Source: Oceanospirillaceae bacterium
GTDB lineage: Bacteria > Pseudomonadota > Gammaproteobacteria > Pseudomonadales > Oceanobacteraceae
NCBI GenBank assembly: GCA_002724925.1
Contig: PBQA01000033.1
Coordinates: 62,001 to 126,000 of the forward strand
Length of the DNA stretch: 64,000 nucleotides
Direction: 5' to 3'
Both the position numbers and the translations under genes were made by a program. The notes beneath the pieces were generated by a model. That model saw nothing but the letters and a program-made list of their open reading frames with translations, was not told the origin of the DNA and searched no databases. Each line of letters opens with the position of its first letter. The first letter of the stretch is position 1. Shown here piece by piece: positions 55,192 to 64,000 of the stretch.

Positions 55192-55914
55192 CTACCAGCC
55201 GAGCTCAGACTTAACAAAAGGAATCGTCAGTTTTCGCTTCTCTTTTAACGATGCCTGATCCAGTTGGTCCAATATCTGACAAAGCCCTGCCATGTCCCGC
55301 GGGCCGCGATTCATGATAAAGACCGCGACATCATCAAGAAGATCAAACCCACGCTGACGCGCACGCAGTATCAGCGCCTGAACCTTCTCTTCATCAGACA
55401 AGGTCTCGACCTGATAGGTGATCCCCCAACTCAAACGGGACACCAGATCCGGCAATTTGCCGCCGCATTGTGACGGTGGTGTATTCGCTCCAATCAACAG
55501 ATGGCTCTGCCGGTCACGTATTCGGTTATAAAGGTGAAACAGTGCCTCTTCCCAATCTGCATCACCCATGACTTCCTGCAGGTCGTCGATAGCGACGAGA
55601 GGCAACTGGTCGACGCCCTCCAGCATGCCAGGACCGATCTCTTTCAGCTCAGCGAGCGGCAGGTACATACTCTGATGGCCGATCCCTTCCGCGTAATGAC
55701 ACGCGGCCTGAAGAAGGTGACTGACACCCGAGCCGGTAGCACCCCACAAGTAGATGAAAGGTTCACCCGCGGTCGTCCACTGTCCTTGCAGTGCATCCCG
55801 AACCTGCTGATTCACGCCTGGATAATAATTAGCGAATCTGGCGTCGTCTCTGAGTGTCACCTGCAATGTCAGCTGAGACGGTTCGCTATTGCGAACTTCA
55901 GCGCTGCCAGACAT
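55192..55914 (-). CDS. hda: DnaA regulatory inactivator Hda
   Basis: 240 aa. AAA+ domain like DnaA domain III: YLWGATGSGVSHLLQAACHYA (modified Walker A with SGVS in place of GKT), VAIDDLQEVMGDADWEEALFHLYN (Walker B). Hda works with the beta clamp to convert DnaA-ATP to DnaA-ADP. The N-terminal QLTLQV matches the clamp-binding QL-x-L motif. Overlaps the DUF2066 gene by 17 nt. Confidence 0.93.
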   Translation of the reverse strand: MSGSAEVRNSEPSQLTLQVTLRDDARFANYYPGVNQQVRDALQGQWTTAGEPFIYLWGATGSGVSHLLQAACHYAEGIGHQSMYLPLAELKEIGPGMLEGVDQLPLVAIDDLQEVMGDADWEEALFHLYNRIRDRQSHLLIGANTPPSQCGGKLPDLVSRLSWGITYQVETLSDEEKVQALILRARQRGFDLLDDVAVFIMNRGPRDMAGLCQILDQLDQASLKEKRKLTIPFVKSELGW

Positions 55915-56905
55915 AGGCTACGCCCTCCTCGTCGGCAATGATCTTTTTATCAAGCGCCATACTATCGAGCACCTGTGACCAGCCGGTTGTTAAGTCGAGT
56001 GCCAGAGTCACTTCATCCCGATCAGAGGCAACCACGACGACATCACGAACAGCCACATTAGCGCTGAGGTATTCAAGCAGCGCGCGGTAATCAGCAAAGG
56101 TGTTAATGCCAGTGACACGTATCAGTTCATTGTTATCTATCCCAGCGAGAGGGATAACCGCGTAGCGCTCTGATAATTTTTCGGCGACCTCAGCAGCAAT
56201 CTCCAAAGCCAGCAATTCAGGGGTATCAGCCTGCACTGACAGAGAGTGTCGGATATCTGAGTGATGGATATAGCCAGTAAAACTGTAGGCTCCGCCAACG
56301 GCCATAATGCGCCCTGCGAGGTAACCATCACTGGAATAGCGCGCGGCGGCAGAGGCAATATCCTCTTCAAAGAGCCCCCACAGGCTGGCAACAGGCAGAG
56401 CCATCTGATCTTCGAGATCCCAGGCGGGGAACATCCAGGGTAAGCCACGGCGACGCATCGCACCATCAAATGCTGCTTTCCACTCGCCTTCTTCCGGACC
56501 AACGGCGGTACGGCCTTCGTCTGAGTTCACCGCTAACCATAACTGGGTGCGAGGACGCGAGCTTCCCCAAACAGGCGCAGCCGCCCGCTCAAGTAGTTTC
56601 TGCATGGGCCCAGCCATGAATGTGACGCTGAGCAGCAGTTGCTCTTCCGTTCCACGCTCATAACGCAGACTGCTCATATAACTCTGAGCATTGCTCTGCT
56701 CGCCCATCAAGACCGGGTTTTCGAGCACCTGCTCAGTCCCCGAGAGACGGACCAGCATACGCTGGAAAGCCCCTCCAATCGCATCACTGCGACTTTCTTC
56801 TGTCTGATCTTCAACCGGGACTGCAACATCATAAAGGTCTTTAACCGTCGCGGCAGAAGCTGAAATACTTATGCAAAATATTGTTAGGAATGTCAGGAGA
56901 CGCAC
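55898..56905 (-). CDS. DUF2066-domain periplasmic protein
   Basis: 335 aa. Signal peptide ([18 protein letters not shown]). The [28 protein letters not shown] motif is the DUF2066 start. In my recollection this gene often precedes hda in gammaproteobacteria, as here. No catalytic motif is visible and no function is assigned. Confidence 0.88.
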   Translation of the reverse strand: MRLLTFLTIFCISISASAATVKDLYDVAVPVEDQTEESRSDAIGGAFQRMLVRLSGTEQVLENPVLMGEQSNAQSYMSSLRYERGTEEQLLLSVTFMAGPMQKLLERAAAPVWGSSRPRTQLWLAVNSDEGRTAVGPEEGEWKAAFDGAMRRRGLPWMFPAWDLEDQMALPVASLWGLFEEDIASAAARYSSDGYLAGRIMAVGGAYSFTGYIHHSDIRHSLSVQADTPELLALEIAAEVAEKLSERYAVIPLAGIDNNELIRVTGINTFADYRALLEYLSANVAVRDVVVVASDRDEVTLALDLTTGWSQVLDSMALDKKIIADEEGVAYVWQR

Positions 56906-57056
56906 TACTATTCCTCAGTCTTTCGTGTCCGCAGCTATTGTGCCACGAAGCCCGCCGATAAACAGTCTGCAGTTTGTTTTTATTTGCGGGATGCAGGATG
57001 ACCGACAAATCGTTAGAATACGCGCCTTTCATAAGCCACTACCTGTGACAGACGGC

Positions 57057-58106
57057 ATGAGTGATCAAAAATCCCTGAGCTACAAAGACGCAGGCGTCGA
57101 TATCGACGCTGGTAACGCACTGGTTGACCGCATCAAAGGCGTCGCCAAACGCACTCGCAGACCGGAGGTCATGGCTGGCCTTGGCGGCTTCGGTGCCCTC
57201 TTCGAGCTACCACAGGGCTATCGCCAGCCTGTGCTGGTCTCTGGAACCGATGGCGTAGGCACTAAACTGCGCCTCGCGATGGACCTTAACAAGCATGACA
57301 CCATCGGTATCGATCTGGTTGCCATGTGCGTTAACGATCTGGTGGTCGCGGGTGCAGAGCCGCTTTTCTTCCTGGACTACTACGCGACCGGCAAGCTGAA
57401 TGTCGATGTGGCCGCGGCCGTCGTTGAAGGCATCGGCGAAGGCTGCTCCCAGGCGGGTGCCTCTCTGGTCGGCGGTGAAACCGCTGAAATGCCAGGAATG
57501 TACGAAGGCGAAGATTACGATCTCGCTGGCTTCTGTGTCGGCATCGCTGAGAAAGACGACCTGATTGATGGCACCAAGGTATCCGCCGGCGATAAGCTGA
57601 TCGCCCTTGCATCCAGTGGCCCACACTCAAACGGTTATTCTCTGATCCGTAAGATCATTGAAGTATCTGGCGCAGATCTGTCAGCAGACCTTGACGGTCA
57701 ACCTGTTGCTGACGCCCTGATGGCGCCGACAAAGATTTACGTAAAATCTCTCCTCAAGCTGATCAATGCTTCAGACGTTCACGCTCTGTCTCATATCACT
57801 GGCGGTGGCTTCCAGGAAAACATTCCGCGCGTTCTGCCAGAAGGCACTAAAGCGGTTATTGATACCAATAGCTGGCAGTGGCCTGAAGTATTCACCTGGC
57901 TGCAGAGTAACGGCAACGTGGAAACCCGCGAGATGTTCCGCACCTTCAACTGTGGCGTGGGCATGATCATCGCGCTGCCAGAAGAAAAAGCTGACGCGGC
58001 GATTGCACTACTCAATGCCGAAGGTGAGCAATCGTGGATCATCGGTGAAATCCAGGAACTCAATGGTGACGAAGATGCCGTTCAGTTCACAGGAAGCCGT
58101 GCATGA
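57057..58106 (+). CDS. purM: phosphoribosylformylglycinamidine cyclo-ligase
   Basis: 349 aa from ATG 57057 ([20 protein letters not shown]); the frame stays open upstream but that part reads as non-coding and runs into the divergent gene. Motifs [39 protein letters not shown] and [11 protein letters not shown] are diagnostic of PurM (AIR synthetase). Coupled to purN by a 4-nt overlap. Confidence 0.98.
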   Translation: MSDQKSLSYKDAGVDIDAGNALVDRIKGVAKRTRRPEVMAGLGGFGALFELPQGYRQPVLVSGTDGVGTKLRLAMDLNKHDTIGIDLVAMCVNDLVVAGAEPLFFLDYYATGKLNVDVAAAVVEGIGEGCSQAGASLVGGETAEMPGMYEGEDYDLAGFCVGIAEKDDLIDGTKVSAGDKLIALASSGPHSNGYSLIRKIIEVSGADLSADLDGQPVADALMAPTKIYVKSLLKLINASDVHALSHITGGGFQENIPRVLPEGTKAVIDTNSWQWPEVFTWLQSNGNVETREMFRTFNCGVGMIIALPEEKADAAIALLNAEGEQSWIIGEIQELNGDEDAVQFTGSRA

Positions 58107-58786
58107 ACGACGTAACGTCACGCTACCCCACTGAAGACGTAGAAAAGCCACGTATCGTAATCCTGATTTCTGGCAGTGGCAGTAATATGCTGACCATTGC
58201 CGATCAGGTGCTGAGTGGCGCAATCAATGCGGAAATCGCTGGCGTGATTTGTAACGAACCTGAGGCAGCGGGCGTGCAGAAAGCCCGCGACCGAGATCTG
58301 GATGTCAGTGTCATTGATCACCGCGGTTTCACCTCCAGGGAAGAGTTTGATGTTGCCTTGATGCGCACGATTGATGACTATCAACCGGATCTGGTCGTTC
58401 TTGCGGGCTTTATGAGAATCCTCACTCCGGATCTGGTACGTCGCTACGAAGGAAGAATGCTCAACATTCACCCTTCTTTGCTGCCAAAGTATCAAGGGTT
58501 GCACACTCACCGCCGGGCACTCGAGGCGGGCGACGATCTACATGGCGTCACAGTCCACTTCGTCACCGAAGTTCTCGATGATGGCCCCAACGTTATTCAG
58601 GCGGTGGTACCTGTAATGGATGGCGACACCGAAGAAACACTGCGGAAGCGCGTGCAGCTGCAAGAGCACATCATCTATCCGATTGCCGTAAAGTGGTTTG
58701 TCGAAGGTCGCCTGGAGATGGTCTCTGGACTCGCCACCTTTGATGGAAAGCCAATGCCAGACACAGGTGTGAAACTGGAAGGATAA
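58103..58786 (+). CDS. purN: phosphoribosylglycinamide formyltransferase
   Basis: 227 aa. Formyl-THF-dependent GAR transformylase: [14 protein letters not shown] at the start, the catalytic N-x-H-P-S motif in [18 protein letters not shown], and [16 protein letters not shown] with the catalytic aspartate region. Cytoplasmic third step of purine synthesis. Confidence 0.98.
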   Translation: MNDVTSRYPTEDVEKPRIVILISGSGSNMLTIADQVLSGAINAEIAGVICNEPEAAGVQKARDRDLDVSVIDHRGFTSREEFDVALMRTIDDYQPDLVVLAGFMRILTPDLVRRYEGRMLNIHPSLLPKYQGLHTHRRALEAGDDLHGVTVHFVTEVLDDGPNVIQAVVPVMDGDTEETLRKRVQLQEHIIYPIAVKWFVEGRLEMVSGLATFDGKPMPDTGVKLEG

Positions 58787-58790
58787 TCCG

Positions 58791-58811
58791 AGGTCTCACA
58801 AGAGACCTTTC
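58791..58811 (+). terminator. weak terminator after purN
   Basis: AGGTCTC and GAGACCT form a 7-bp stem with a 4-nt loop (ACAA) immediately after the purN stop, followed by a short TT. It may reduce read-through into the DUF3108 gene 18 bp downstream. Confidence 0.45.
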
Positions 58812-58828
58812 AACGACAGGACGGCACC

Positions 58829-59608
58829 ATGATTCAAGGCCTACTCCGCAAGCAGCTGACCAATGTACTGGCCGCCGTATGTGCCACCATCACACCTATA
58901 TCTGCAATATCAGATGAATCTAAAGCTCAGGCTCCCCAGACGCTAACGCCCTACTCTGTTGAATACACGAGTGAGTACCGTATCGGGTGGTTCAGCTTTG
59001 ATATCGATGCAACACGTACCCTAGAGCAACGCTCGGATAACCTCTGGCGAGTTGATTTTGATGCAGAAGCAAGCATTGCATCGCTGCGGGAAACCAGTGA
59101 CTTCATCTATAAAGGCAATCAAATTACTCCAGTCAACTACAGCTATCGCGCATCAGGAATGATCGACGAGCCCGACCGTACTCTGCACTTTGTTGCCGAC
59201 ACAAAGAGCATTGAAGACTTAGAAAAAGACCGCAAGCGGGATGACCACTGGCAGGAAGGTATCCAGGACAACCTTACCTACATGCTGCAAGCAAGCATCG
59301 AAGTAGCGAAAGGCAATACTGAGTTCACCCTGCCCGTTTTTGAAAAATCGAAAACGAAACCCTTCCGCTTCCGAGTAGTTGGGAAAGAAGAAATCAAAAT
59401 CAAAGCCGGAACCTTCGACGCGATCAAAATTGAACAGGTGCGCGACAGCAAGAAACGAGAAGTTTACGCCTGGCTGGCAGATGCCCCCGGCTACCCACTG
59501 ATCCGCTTGCGTGATAAAAAAGACGGCAAACTCCGCTATCAAATTCAAGCGACGGAAGTAAATTACCCGCAGCACGACGCTGAACTTTCAGACAACAGCG
59601 CACAATAA
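58829..59608 (+). CDS. DUF3108-domain protein
   Basis: 259 aa. Signal-like N-terminus (about 1-25). The domain SVEYTSEYRIGWFSFDIDATRTLEQ to YKGNQITPVNYSYRA and VRDSKKREVYAWLADAPGYPLIRLRDKKDG is the DUF3108 pattern of an exported beta-rich protein. It follows purN, as I recall in Pseudomonas. No function assigned. Confidence 0.88.
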   Translation: MIQGLLRKQLTNVLAAVCATITPISAISDESKAQAPQTLTPYSVEYTSEYRIGWFSFDIDATRTLEQRSDNLWRVDFDAEASIASLRETSDFIYKGNQITPVNYSYRASGMIDEPDRTLHFVADTKSIEDLEKDRKRDDHWQEGIQDNLTYMLQASIEVAKGNTEFTLPVFEKSKTKPFRFRVVGKEEIKIKAGTFDAIKIEQVRDSKKREVYAWLADAPGYPLIRLRDKKDGKLRYQIQATEVNYPQHDAELSDNSAQ

Positions 59609-59620
59609 CGAGGCCAAGCC

Positions 59621-60202
59621 ATGAGACTCAGCGATGTAGACATCGAACAGAAAATTGCCTCTGGCGATATCATCATCGACCCACCACCTGGGGATGATGC
59701 TATTGCAGGAATCAGCGTTGACCTACGCCTGGATCACCGTTTTCGCGTGTTTAATAACAACTCGGTTACTCACCTCGACCTGTCGGGAGACCGCGATCAG
59801 CTCAACCGCGATATCGACCGCATCATGAGCAAAGAAATCGAGATCCCAAGAGACGAGGCACTCTACATCCACCCTGGCGAACTGATCCTCGGCGCGACGA
59901 TGGAGTCAGTCAGCATTCCGGACAACCTTGTTGGCTGGCTTGACGGCCGCTCGTCACTCGCACGACTGGGCCTGATGGTGCACGTCACCGCTGGCCGGAT
60001 TGATCCCGGCTGGGAAGGGCAAATCGTCCTCGAGTTTTACAATAACGGCAAACTGCCTCTGGCACTAAGACCAGAAATGATAATCTGCGCCATGTCATTT
60101 GAAACACTCAGCAGCCCCGCTGCACGCCCATACAACAAGCGTGAAAACGCAAAGTATCGTGGTCAGAAAGGGGCTGTATTCTCACGAATAGCGAAGGATT
60201 GA
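59621..60202 (+). CDS. dcd: dCTP deaminase
   Basis: 193 aa, exactly the E. coli Dcd length. [27 protein letters not shown] at the start, [28 protein letters not shown] with the catalytic glutamate, and [11 protein letters not shown] near the end. Supplies dUTP for dTMP synthesis. 12 bp after the DUF3108 gene. Confidence 0.97.
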   Translation: MRLSDVDIEQKIASGDIIIDPPPGDDAIAGISVDLRLDHRFRVFNNNSVTHLDLSGDRDQLNRDIDRIMSKEIEIPRDEALYIHPGELILGATMESVSIPDNLVGWLDGRSSLARLGLMVHVTAGRIDPGWEGQIVLEFYNNGKLPLALRPEMIICAMSFETLSSPAARPYNKRENAKYRGQKGAVFSRIAKD

Positions 60203-60215
60203 GCGAAGGATCAAT

Positions 60216-61265
60216 ATGAGCAAAACAATTCTGGTAACCGGTGGCGCCGGATATATCGGCAGCCATACCTGCGTTGAACTGATTGAAGCTGGCTACAATG
60301 TTGTCGTTATCGACAACCTGAGCAACAGTTCGCCCGAAGCCCTCAATCGCGTTGAAAAAATTACCGGAACAGCCCCTGTTTTTATAGAAGGTGATGTTCG
60401 CGACGCCGCCTTGGTGGCAAGTATTTTCAGCCAACATCAAATCTCTGCCGTTATCCATTTCGCTGGGTTAAAAGCTGTGGGGGAAAGCTGTCAGATGCCA
60501 TTGGCTTACTATGACAACAACCTTGGCAGTACTATCACCCTTTGCGCGGAAATGGAGAAAGCCGGTGTAAAAAAACTGGTCTTCAGCTCCTCTGCAACAG
60601 TGTATGGCGACCCAGAAAAACTTCCTTTAACGGAAGACATGCCTCTTTCAGCGACGAACCCGTATGGACGGTCGAAGCTCATTATTGAAGAGATGCTTCG
60701 CGACCTTCCCGAGGCAGACCGACTCACTGATTCTGAGCAGTCATGGTCAGTTATCCTGCTTCGCTACTTCAACCCCGTTGGTTCGCACCAATCAGGTTTG
60801 ATTGGCGAAGATCCGAAAGATATCCCGAATAATCTGATGCCTTACATTTCGCAAGTCGCTGTGGGTAGACGGGAGAAACTTTCAGTATTTGGTGACGACT
60901 ACGACACTATCGACGGTACTGGCGTACGTGACTACATTCACGTCGTCGACCTGGCAAAAGGCCATGTCAAAGCCGTTGATAACTTACTCAGTAGCAAACC
61001 AATAAGTGGCGTAGAGGCAATCAACCTCGGCACCGGCAACGGCACCAGCGTATTACAGCTCGTTAACACCTTCGCTGAGGTTAATAACACACCTGTTCCC
61101 TATGAAATAGCGCCGCGCCGTCCCGGTGACGTAGCCGCCTGCTATGCAGACGCAACTAAAGCGAAGCAAATACTTCAATGGGAAACTGAGCTTGATATCG
61201 CTGCCATGGTCAAAGACACCTGGCATTGGCAGAGCTCTAACCCCAAAGGCTATGCAGAATCTTAA
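60216..61265 (+). CDS. galE: UDP-glucose 4-epimerase
   Basis: 349 aa. NAD-binding GGAGYIGSHTCVEL, the catalytic segment SSSATVYG, the Y-x-x-x-K motif in TNPYGRSK, and GVRDYIHVVDLAKGH. Interconverts UDP-glucose and UDP-galactose, supplying precursors for surface polysaccharide. It lies upstream of glycan genes and 13 bp after dcd. Confidence 0.96.
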   Translation: MSKTILVTGGAGYIGSHTCVELIEAGYNVVVIDNLSNSSPEALNRVEKITGTAPVFIEGDVRDAALVASIFSQHQISAVIHFAGLKAVGESCQMPLAYYDNNLGSTITLCAEMEKAGVKKLVFSSSATVYGDPEKLPLTEDMPLSATNPYGRSKLIIEEMLRDLPEADRLTDSEQSWSVILLRYFNPVGSHQSGLIGEDPKDIPNNLMPYISQVAVGRREKLSVFGDDYDTIDGTGVRDYIHVVDLAKGHVKAVDNLLSSKPISGVEAINLGTGNGTSVLQLVNTFAEVNNTPVPYEIAPRRPGDVAACYADATKAKQILQWETELDIAAMVKDTWHWQSSNPKGYAES

Positions 61266-61302
61266 AAACTCTATAAAAATCAAAATTTTGCGCATTACTG
61301 TA

Positions 61303-61331
61303 TTGACAGAAAAAAAGATCCTGACATAATG
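61303..61331 (+). promoter_or_regulatory. sigma-70 promoter of tRNA-Asn
   Basis: TTGACA (61303-61308) and ATAATG (61326-61331) are 17 nt apart and end 19 bp before the tRNA 5' end. The -35 is a full consensus match. Confidence 0.8.
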
Positions 61332-61350
61332 CGCACCACTTGATTGATGT

Positions 61351-61426
61351 TCCCCGATAGCTCAGTCGGTAGAGCAGTAGACTGTTAATCTATTGGTCGC
61401 TGGTTCAAGTCCAGCTCGGGGAGCCA
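61351..61426 (+). tRNA. tRNA-Asn (anticodon GUU)
   Basis: 76 nt with encoded CCA. Acceptor TCCCCGA pairs with TCGGGGA, the D arm is GCTC/GAGC, the anticodon loop CTGTTAA gives GUU, and the T arm is CTGG-TTCAAGT-CCAG. It lies between galE and the sugar transferase gene. Confidence 0.98.
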
Positions 61427-61448
61427 CTTCTTTTGCAAGGTCGGCGGC

Positions 61449-62735
61449 ATGGTACAAGGACACGCGATTGACAGCTCCCTGCAGCCAGCGTCACTCTCTC
61501 GAAAATCTTTTCTTATCCATAGCACTACCGTACTATTAGGCCTGTTTATTTGCGCCTCGTTGATAACAATTGGCTCTCTTATATTCACCGGATTAACGTT
61601 ACAGGCACCTCAGTTTCTGAACGTCCTTTGTGGAGCACTGATTGGTTATCTGATATCTAGTGTCACTCTCCATAACTTAGGAAGATTTCCGGGTAACAGG
61701 CCTCTTTCTTACATGATCCCGGTTCTGACAGTTTCTCTGTTGTCTATTACTGCAGTTATCATATTCACTCGCATCGATTACTCTCGCTCGGTTCTACTAC
61801 TGTCCCTTTTTGTCGTGCCCGTTGTTACCTACACCGAGTTCAAGCTTCGACAGCACTTGCAAACCGGTCGTTATGCCGTTATTCCGTTTGGCTTTTATCA
61901 GGAATTAATACGCCTGAACCCATCGAAGTTTTATGCACTTGAAAAGCCAGCATTAACCGCCCCAGACACTGTCGGCATAATTGTCGATAGCAATGAGCAG
62001 CTGCCTGCCGAATGGCAACAGTTCATTGCTGCAGAGTTGTCTAAAGACACCCCGGTAATGGACTCAGTGGCTGCTTATGAATCAATTTCTGGAAAAAGCC
62101 CATTACATCATTACGGCGAGCTCGCAGGCCACGAGTTACTCCCCTCTCAGGCATACCTCACTGCTAAGAGACTACTCGAGTCTTCACTTATACTAGCAAG
62201 CGCTCCAATAACGCTACCATTTATCGTAATCGTAGCAATCGCAGTGAAACTCGAATCAAAGGGCCCTGCATTCTTTGTGCAACGTCGAATAGGCAAAGGC
62301 GGTCGTGAATTCAGCATGTATAAAATACGCAGCATGCGCACTGACTCGGAAGTTAATGGTGCTCAGTTCGCTGGCGAAGATGACCCTAGGATCACGCGAA
62401 TCGGTAAATTCATACGCAAAATGCGGATTGATGAGCTTCCACAATTTCTGAATATTCTCAAGGGGGATATGGCTCTTATAGGCCCACGCCCGGAGCAAGC
62501 AGCGTTTGTAAGAGAATTCGAGAAAGTTATTCCCTTGTATAGTTTCAGACATATTGTCCGCCCTGGAATTACCGGTTGGGCTCAAGTCACTCACGGGTAC
62601 GCGGCTGATGAAGACGAAACCCGAGAGAAACTGGCACATGATTTTTATTACGTGAAGAATCTCAGCGTTTGGCTGGATTTAGACATCGTCTTTAAAACGA
62701 TAAAGACGATGTTGACGGGGTTTGGTGCAAGATAG
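61449..62735 (+). CDS. polyprenyl-phosphate sugar-1-phosphate transferase (exopolysaccharide initiating)
   Basis: 428 aa. Four N-terminal membrane segments (about residues 22-45, 50-72, 88-108 and 115-128), a cytoplasmic linker, then a membrane-embedded helix (about 245-268) and the Bac_transf catalytic domain: FFVQRRIGKGGREFSMYKIRSMR, RKMRIDELPQFLNILKGDMALIGPRPEQ and PGITGWAQVTHGY. It moves a sugar phosphate to undecaprenyl phosphate, the first step of a surface polysaccharide. Closest style is the WcaJ/EpsE/PssY group; sugar not predictable. Confidence 0.92.
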   Translation: MVQGHAIDSSLQPASLSRKSFLIHSTTVLLGLFICASLITIGSLIFTGLTLQAPQFLNVLCGALIGYLISSVTLHNLGRFPGNRPLSYMIPVLTVSLLSITAVIIFTRIDYSRSVLLLSLFVVPVVTYTEFKLRQHLQTGRYAVIPFGFYQELIRLNPSKFYALEKPALTAPDTVGIIVDSNEQLPAEWQQFIAAELSKDTPVMDSVAAYESISGKSPLHHYGELAGHELLPSQAYLTAKRLLESSLILASAPITLPFIVIVAIAVKLESKGPAFFVQRRIGKGGREFSMYKIRSMRTDSEVNGAQFAGEDDPRITRIGKFIRKMRIDELPQFLNILKGDMALIGPRPEQAAFVREFEKVIPLYSFRHIVRPGITGWAQVTHGYAADEDETREKLAHDFYYVKNLSVWLDLDIVFKTIKTMLTGFGAR

Positions 62736-62759
62736 ACGAATATAACTAATCAGCTAAAA

Positions 62760-62805
62760 GCGTTAAGCGTTAAGCGTTAAGCGTTAAGCGTTAAGCGTTA
62801 AGCGT
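62760..62805. repeat. 7-bp tandem repeat (GCGTTAA) x 6.6
   Basis: Six exact copies of GCGTTAA plus GCGT in a row, between the convergent ends of the sugar transferase and glycosyltransferase genes. It is a simple sequence repeat of the kind prone to slippage and lies outside coding sequence. Confidence 0.97.
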
Positions 62806-62822
62806 CAAAATACTCTGAAAAT

Positions 62823-63920
62823 CTACTCCGTATATATTTTTAAATAACTCTTTACCATACTGTCGAGAGAGAAATTACTCTCAACATACCTCATAGCACT
62901 CTTAGAGGTACTTTCCAATAAGTCCGGATCGCTTAAAAGCTCAAGCAAATGTTCGCTAAAGCCTTTGACGTCGCCGGGACTCGAAAGATACCCTGTGTGT
63001 CCATCAATAATTACTTCGGGCACTCCTTCAACATCAGAGGCAATACTAGGCACACCTAGGTATGCAGCCTCTACTATATTTAAGCCAAAAGCCTCCCATA
63101 ATGAGGGTTGAAGTAGGACATCAATACTCGAAAGATACTCGGATTTATTATCGACCCAACCATGAAATTCGAAATACTCTTCAATTCCCTGATTTTTAAC
63201 ATATGCCTTAACATCGGACAATAAAGGGCCATCCCCAGCCATAACAAACTTAATATCAAGGTGGCCTCCTCCATGATTGATAATATATTCAGCCACTTTT
63301 ATGAAAGTGAACGGGTCTTTCTGCTCATCAAATCTTGCAAAGAAACCCACTCTATATACATCTTTGCGATACGACCTTTCAGCGCGGACGAGATTGTCAA
63401 AATTGACTCCATTATATATACATTTCTTATACCCCAAAAATGTCGGGTAGTATCTCAAATAATAGTTGTTAACCGAAATATTAAAATTTCCAAAACGAAC
63501 TGAAAACAACTCCAATAAATAGAATAGCACTCTTTTAGGAAGCCGAACATATCGATGGAATGCTACTCCATGGATAGTATGAACTATAATAGGAATGCCA
63601 GCGAGCCTCGCTGCTATACGCGCAATAATACCCGGCTTTGTAGAGTTAGTATGCACAATATCAAACTCTTCATTTCGAAAGATCCGATACAAACGAAAGA
63701 ACGCTCTAAAATCATGAAGTCCAATCTCCCTTTTCAAAGACGGAATGAACACTACCTTAATCCCCAAATCTTGACAGATACGTTTAGTGTTCGAATTAGG
63801 TTCACCACCAAAAATTATCGTTTTATCGAATTCACTACCAATATTGGAGAGTATATCTAACGAAACACGCTGAGCACCGGCCAACCCGGAAAATACATTT
63901 ACATGAACTATCTTTCTCAT
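62823..63920 (-). CDS. glycosyltransferase family 4
   Basis: 365 aa. N-terminal GSGLAGAQRVSLDIL-like start (here VNVFSGLAGAQRVSL), VHTNSTKPGIIARIAARLAG, and the C-terminal GT-B domain with FARFDEQKDPFTFIK, VMAGDGPL, FHGWVDNKSEYLSSIDVLLQPSLWEAFGLNIVEAAYLGVPSIASDVEGVPEVI. The E-A-F-G-L-x-x-x-E motif is the GT4 nucleotide-sugar site. The gene is AT-rich compared with the rest of the window. Probably adds a sugar in the surface polysaccharide pathway. Confidence 0.93.
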   Translation of the reverse strand: MRKIVHVNVFSGLAGAQRVSLDILSNIGSEFDKTIIFGGEPNSNTKRICQDLGIKVVFIPSLKREIGLHDFRAFFRLYRIFRNEEFDIVHTNSTKPGIIARIAARLAGIPIIVHTIHGVAFHRYVRLPKRVLFYLLELFSVRFGNFNISVNNYYLRYYPTFLGYKKCIYNGVNFDNLVRAERSYRKDVYRVGFFARFDEQKDPFTFIKVAEYIINHGGGHLDIKFVMAGDGPLLSDVKAYVKNQGIEEYFEFHGWVDNKSEYLSSIDVLLQPSLWEAFGLNIVEAAYLGVPSIASDVEGVPEVIIDGHTGYLSSPGDVKGFSEHLLELLSDPDLLESTSKSAMRYVESNFSLDSMVKSYLKIYTE

Positions 63921-64000
63921 AAAAACCTATAAAACTACTGCCTGATAAATCTCTTTATTACTGAAAAATACCGAGAGACGAAACTCATCTCAAATATTCT

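Noticed and set aside
56871-57056. 62-residue extension of PurM
   Set aside because: It overlaps the start of the divergent DUF2066 gene; PurM homologues begin near [13 protein letters not shown].
1-64000. CRISPR array
   Set aside because: No repeat-spacer pattern was seen; the only regular short repeats are the 7-bp unit at 62760 and coding repeats in tolA and the DUF4157 gene.

Overview
The window is chromosomal DNA of a gammaproteobacterium, most likely a marine Oceanospirillales or Pseudomonadales relative. This is inferred from gene content and order, with no search run. Housekeeping genes on both sides follow an order I recall from Pseudomonas: ruvCAB-ybgC-tolQRAB-pal-cpoB, then tRNA-Lys, and separately nadA, an M48 protease, a TusA-like protein, a PerM-like permease, dapA, bamC, an MBL hydrolase and purC.

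Layout. 1-8060: an outer-membrane beta-barrel protein, the dapA-bamC-MBL-purC run, the permease/TusA pair (all minus strand), a BepA-like protease (plus) and nadA (minus). 8060-8817: a 757-bp gap without a convincing gene. 8818-39130: 21 plus-strand genes, almost all touching or overlapping, that encode an extracellular contractile injection system (eCIS, related to the Afp/PVC/MAC phage-tail-like particles). 39239-39477: two identical tRNA-Lys(UUU) genes. 39573-47407: the minus-strand Tol-Pal/Ruv block. 47542-50139: clpB behind a probable heat-shock promoter. 50428-55108: a DMT permease, a LysR regulator, a hotdog thioesterase and the tail-specific protease Prc. 55192-61265: hda with a DUF2066 gene facing purM-purN, a DUF3108 gene, dcd and galE. 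61351-64000: tRNA-Asn, then a polyprenyl-phosphate sugar transferase and a glycosyltransferase that look like the edge of a surface-polysaccharide cluster.

The eCIS is the main accessory system. Recognisable parts are the cap (DUF4255), sheath, two tube proteins, CIS-tube protein (Afp7-like), DUF5908 peptide, split spike hub (D) and spike (V), gp25 wedge, baseplate J, tail protein I-like baseplate protein, tape measure, AAA+ ATPase, and a DUF4157 protein as the likely cargo. Unusual points are: (i) a second, shortened sheath homologue without the N-terminal linker strand, placed between the two tube genes; (ii) three consecutive paralogues sharing an N-terminal module, where a tail fibre might be expected; (iii) a 569-aa protein in the baseplate block ending in a strongly hydrophobic segment; (iv) a 1202-aa DUF4157 protein combining acidic repeats, an HExxH core, an HNH-like motif and a long beta-rich repeat tail; (v) no separate PAAR tip, no recognisable fibre, and no integrase or dedicated regulator. 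The locus sits in the interval between tRNA-Lys and nadA, which in Pseudomonas aeruginosa is a variable, island-bearing position.
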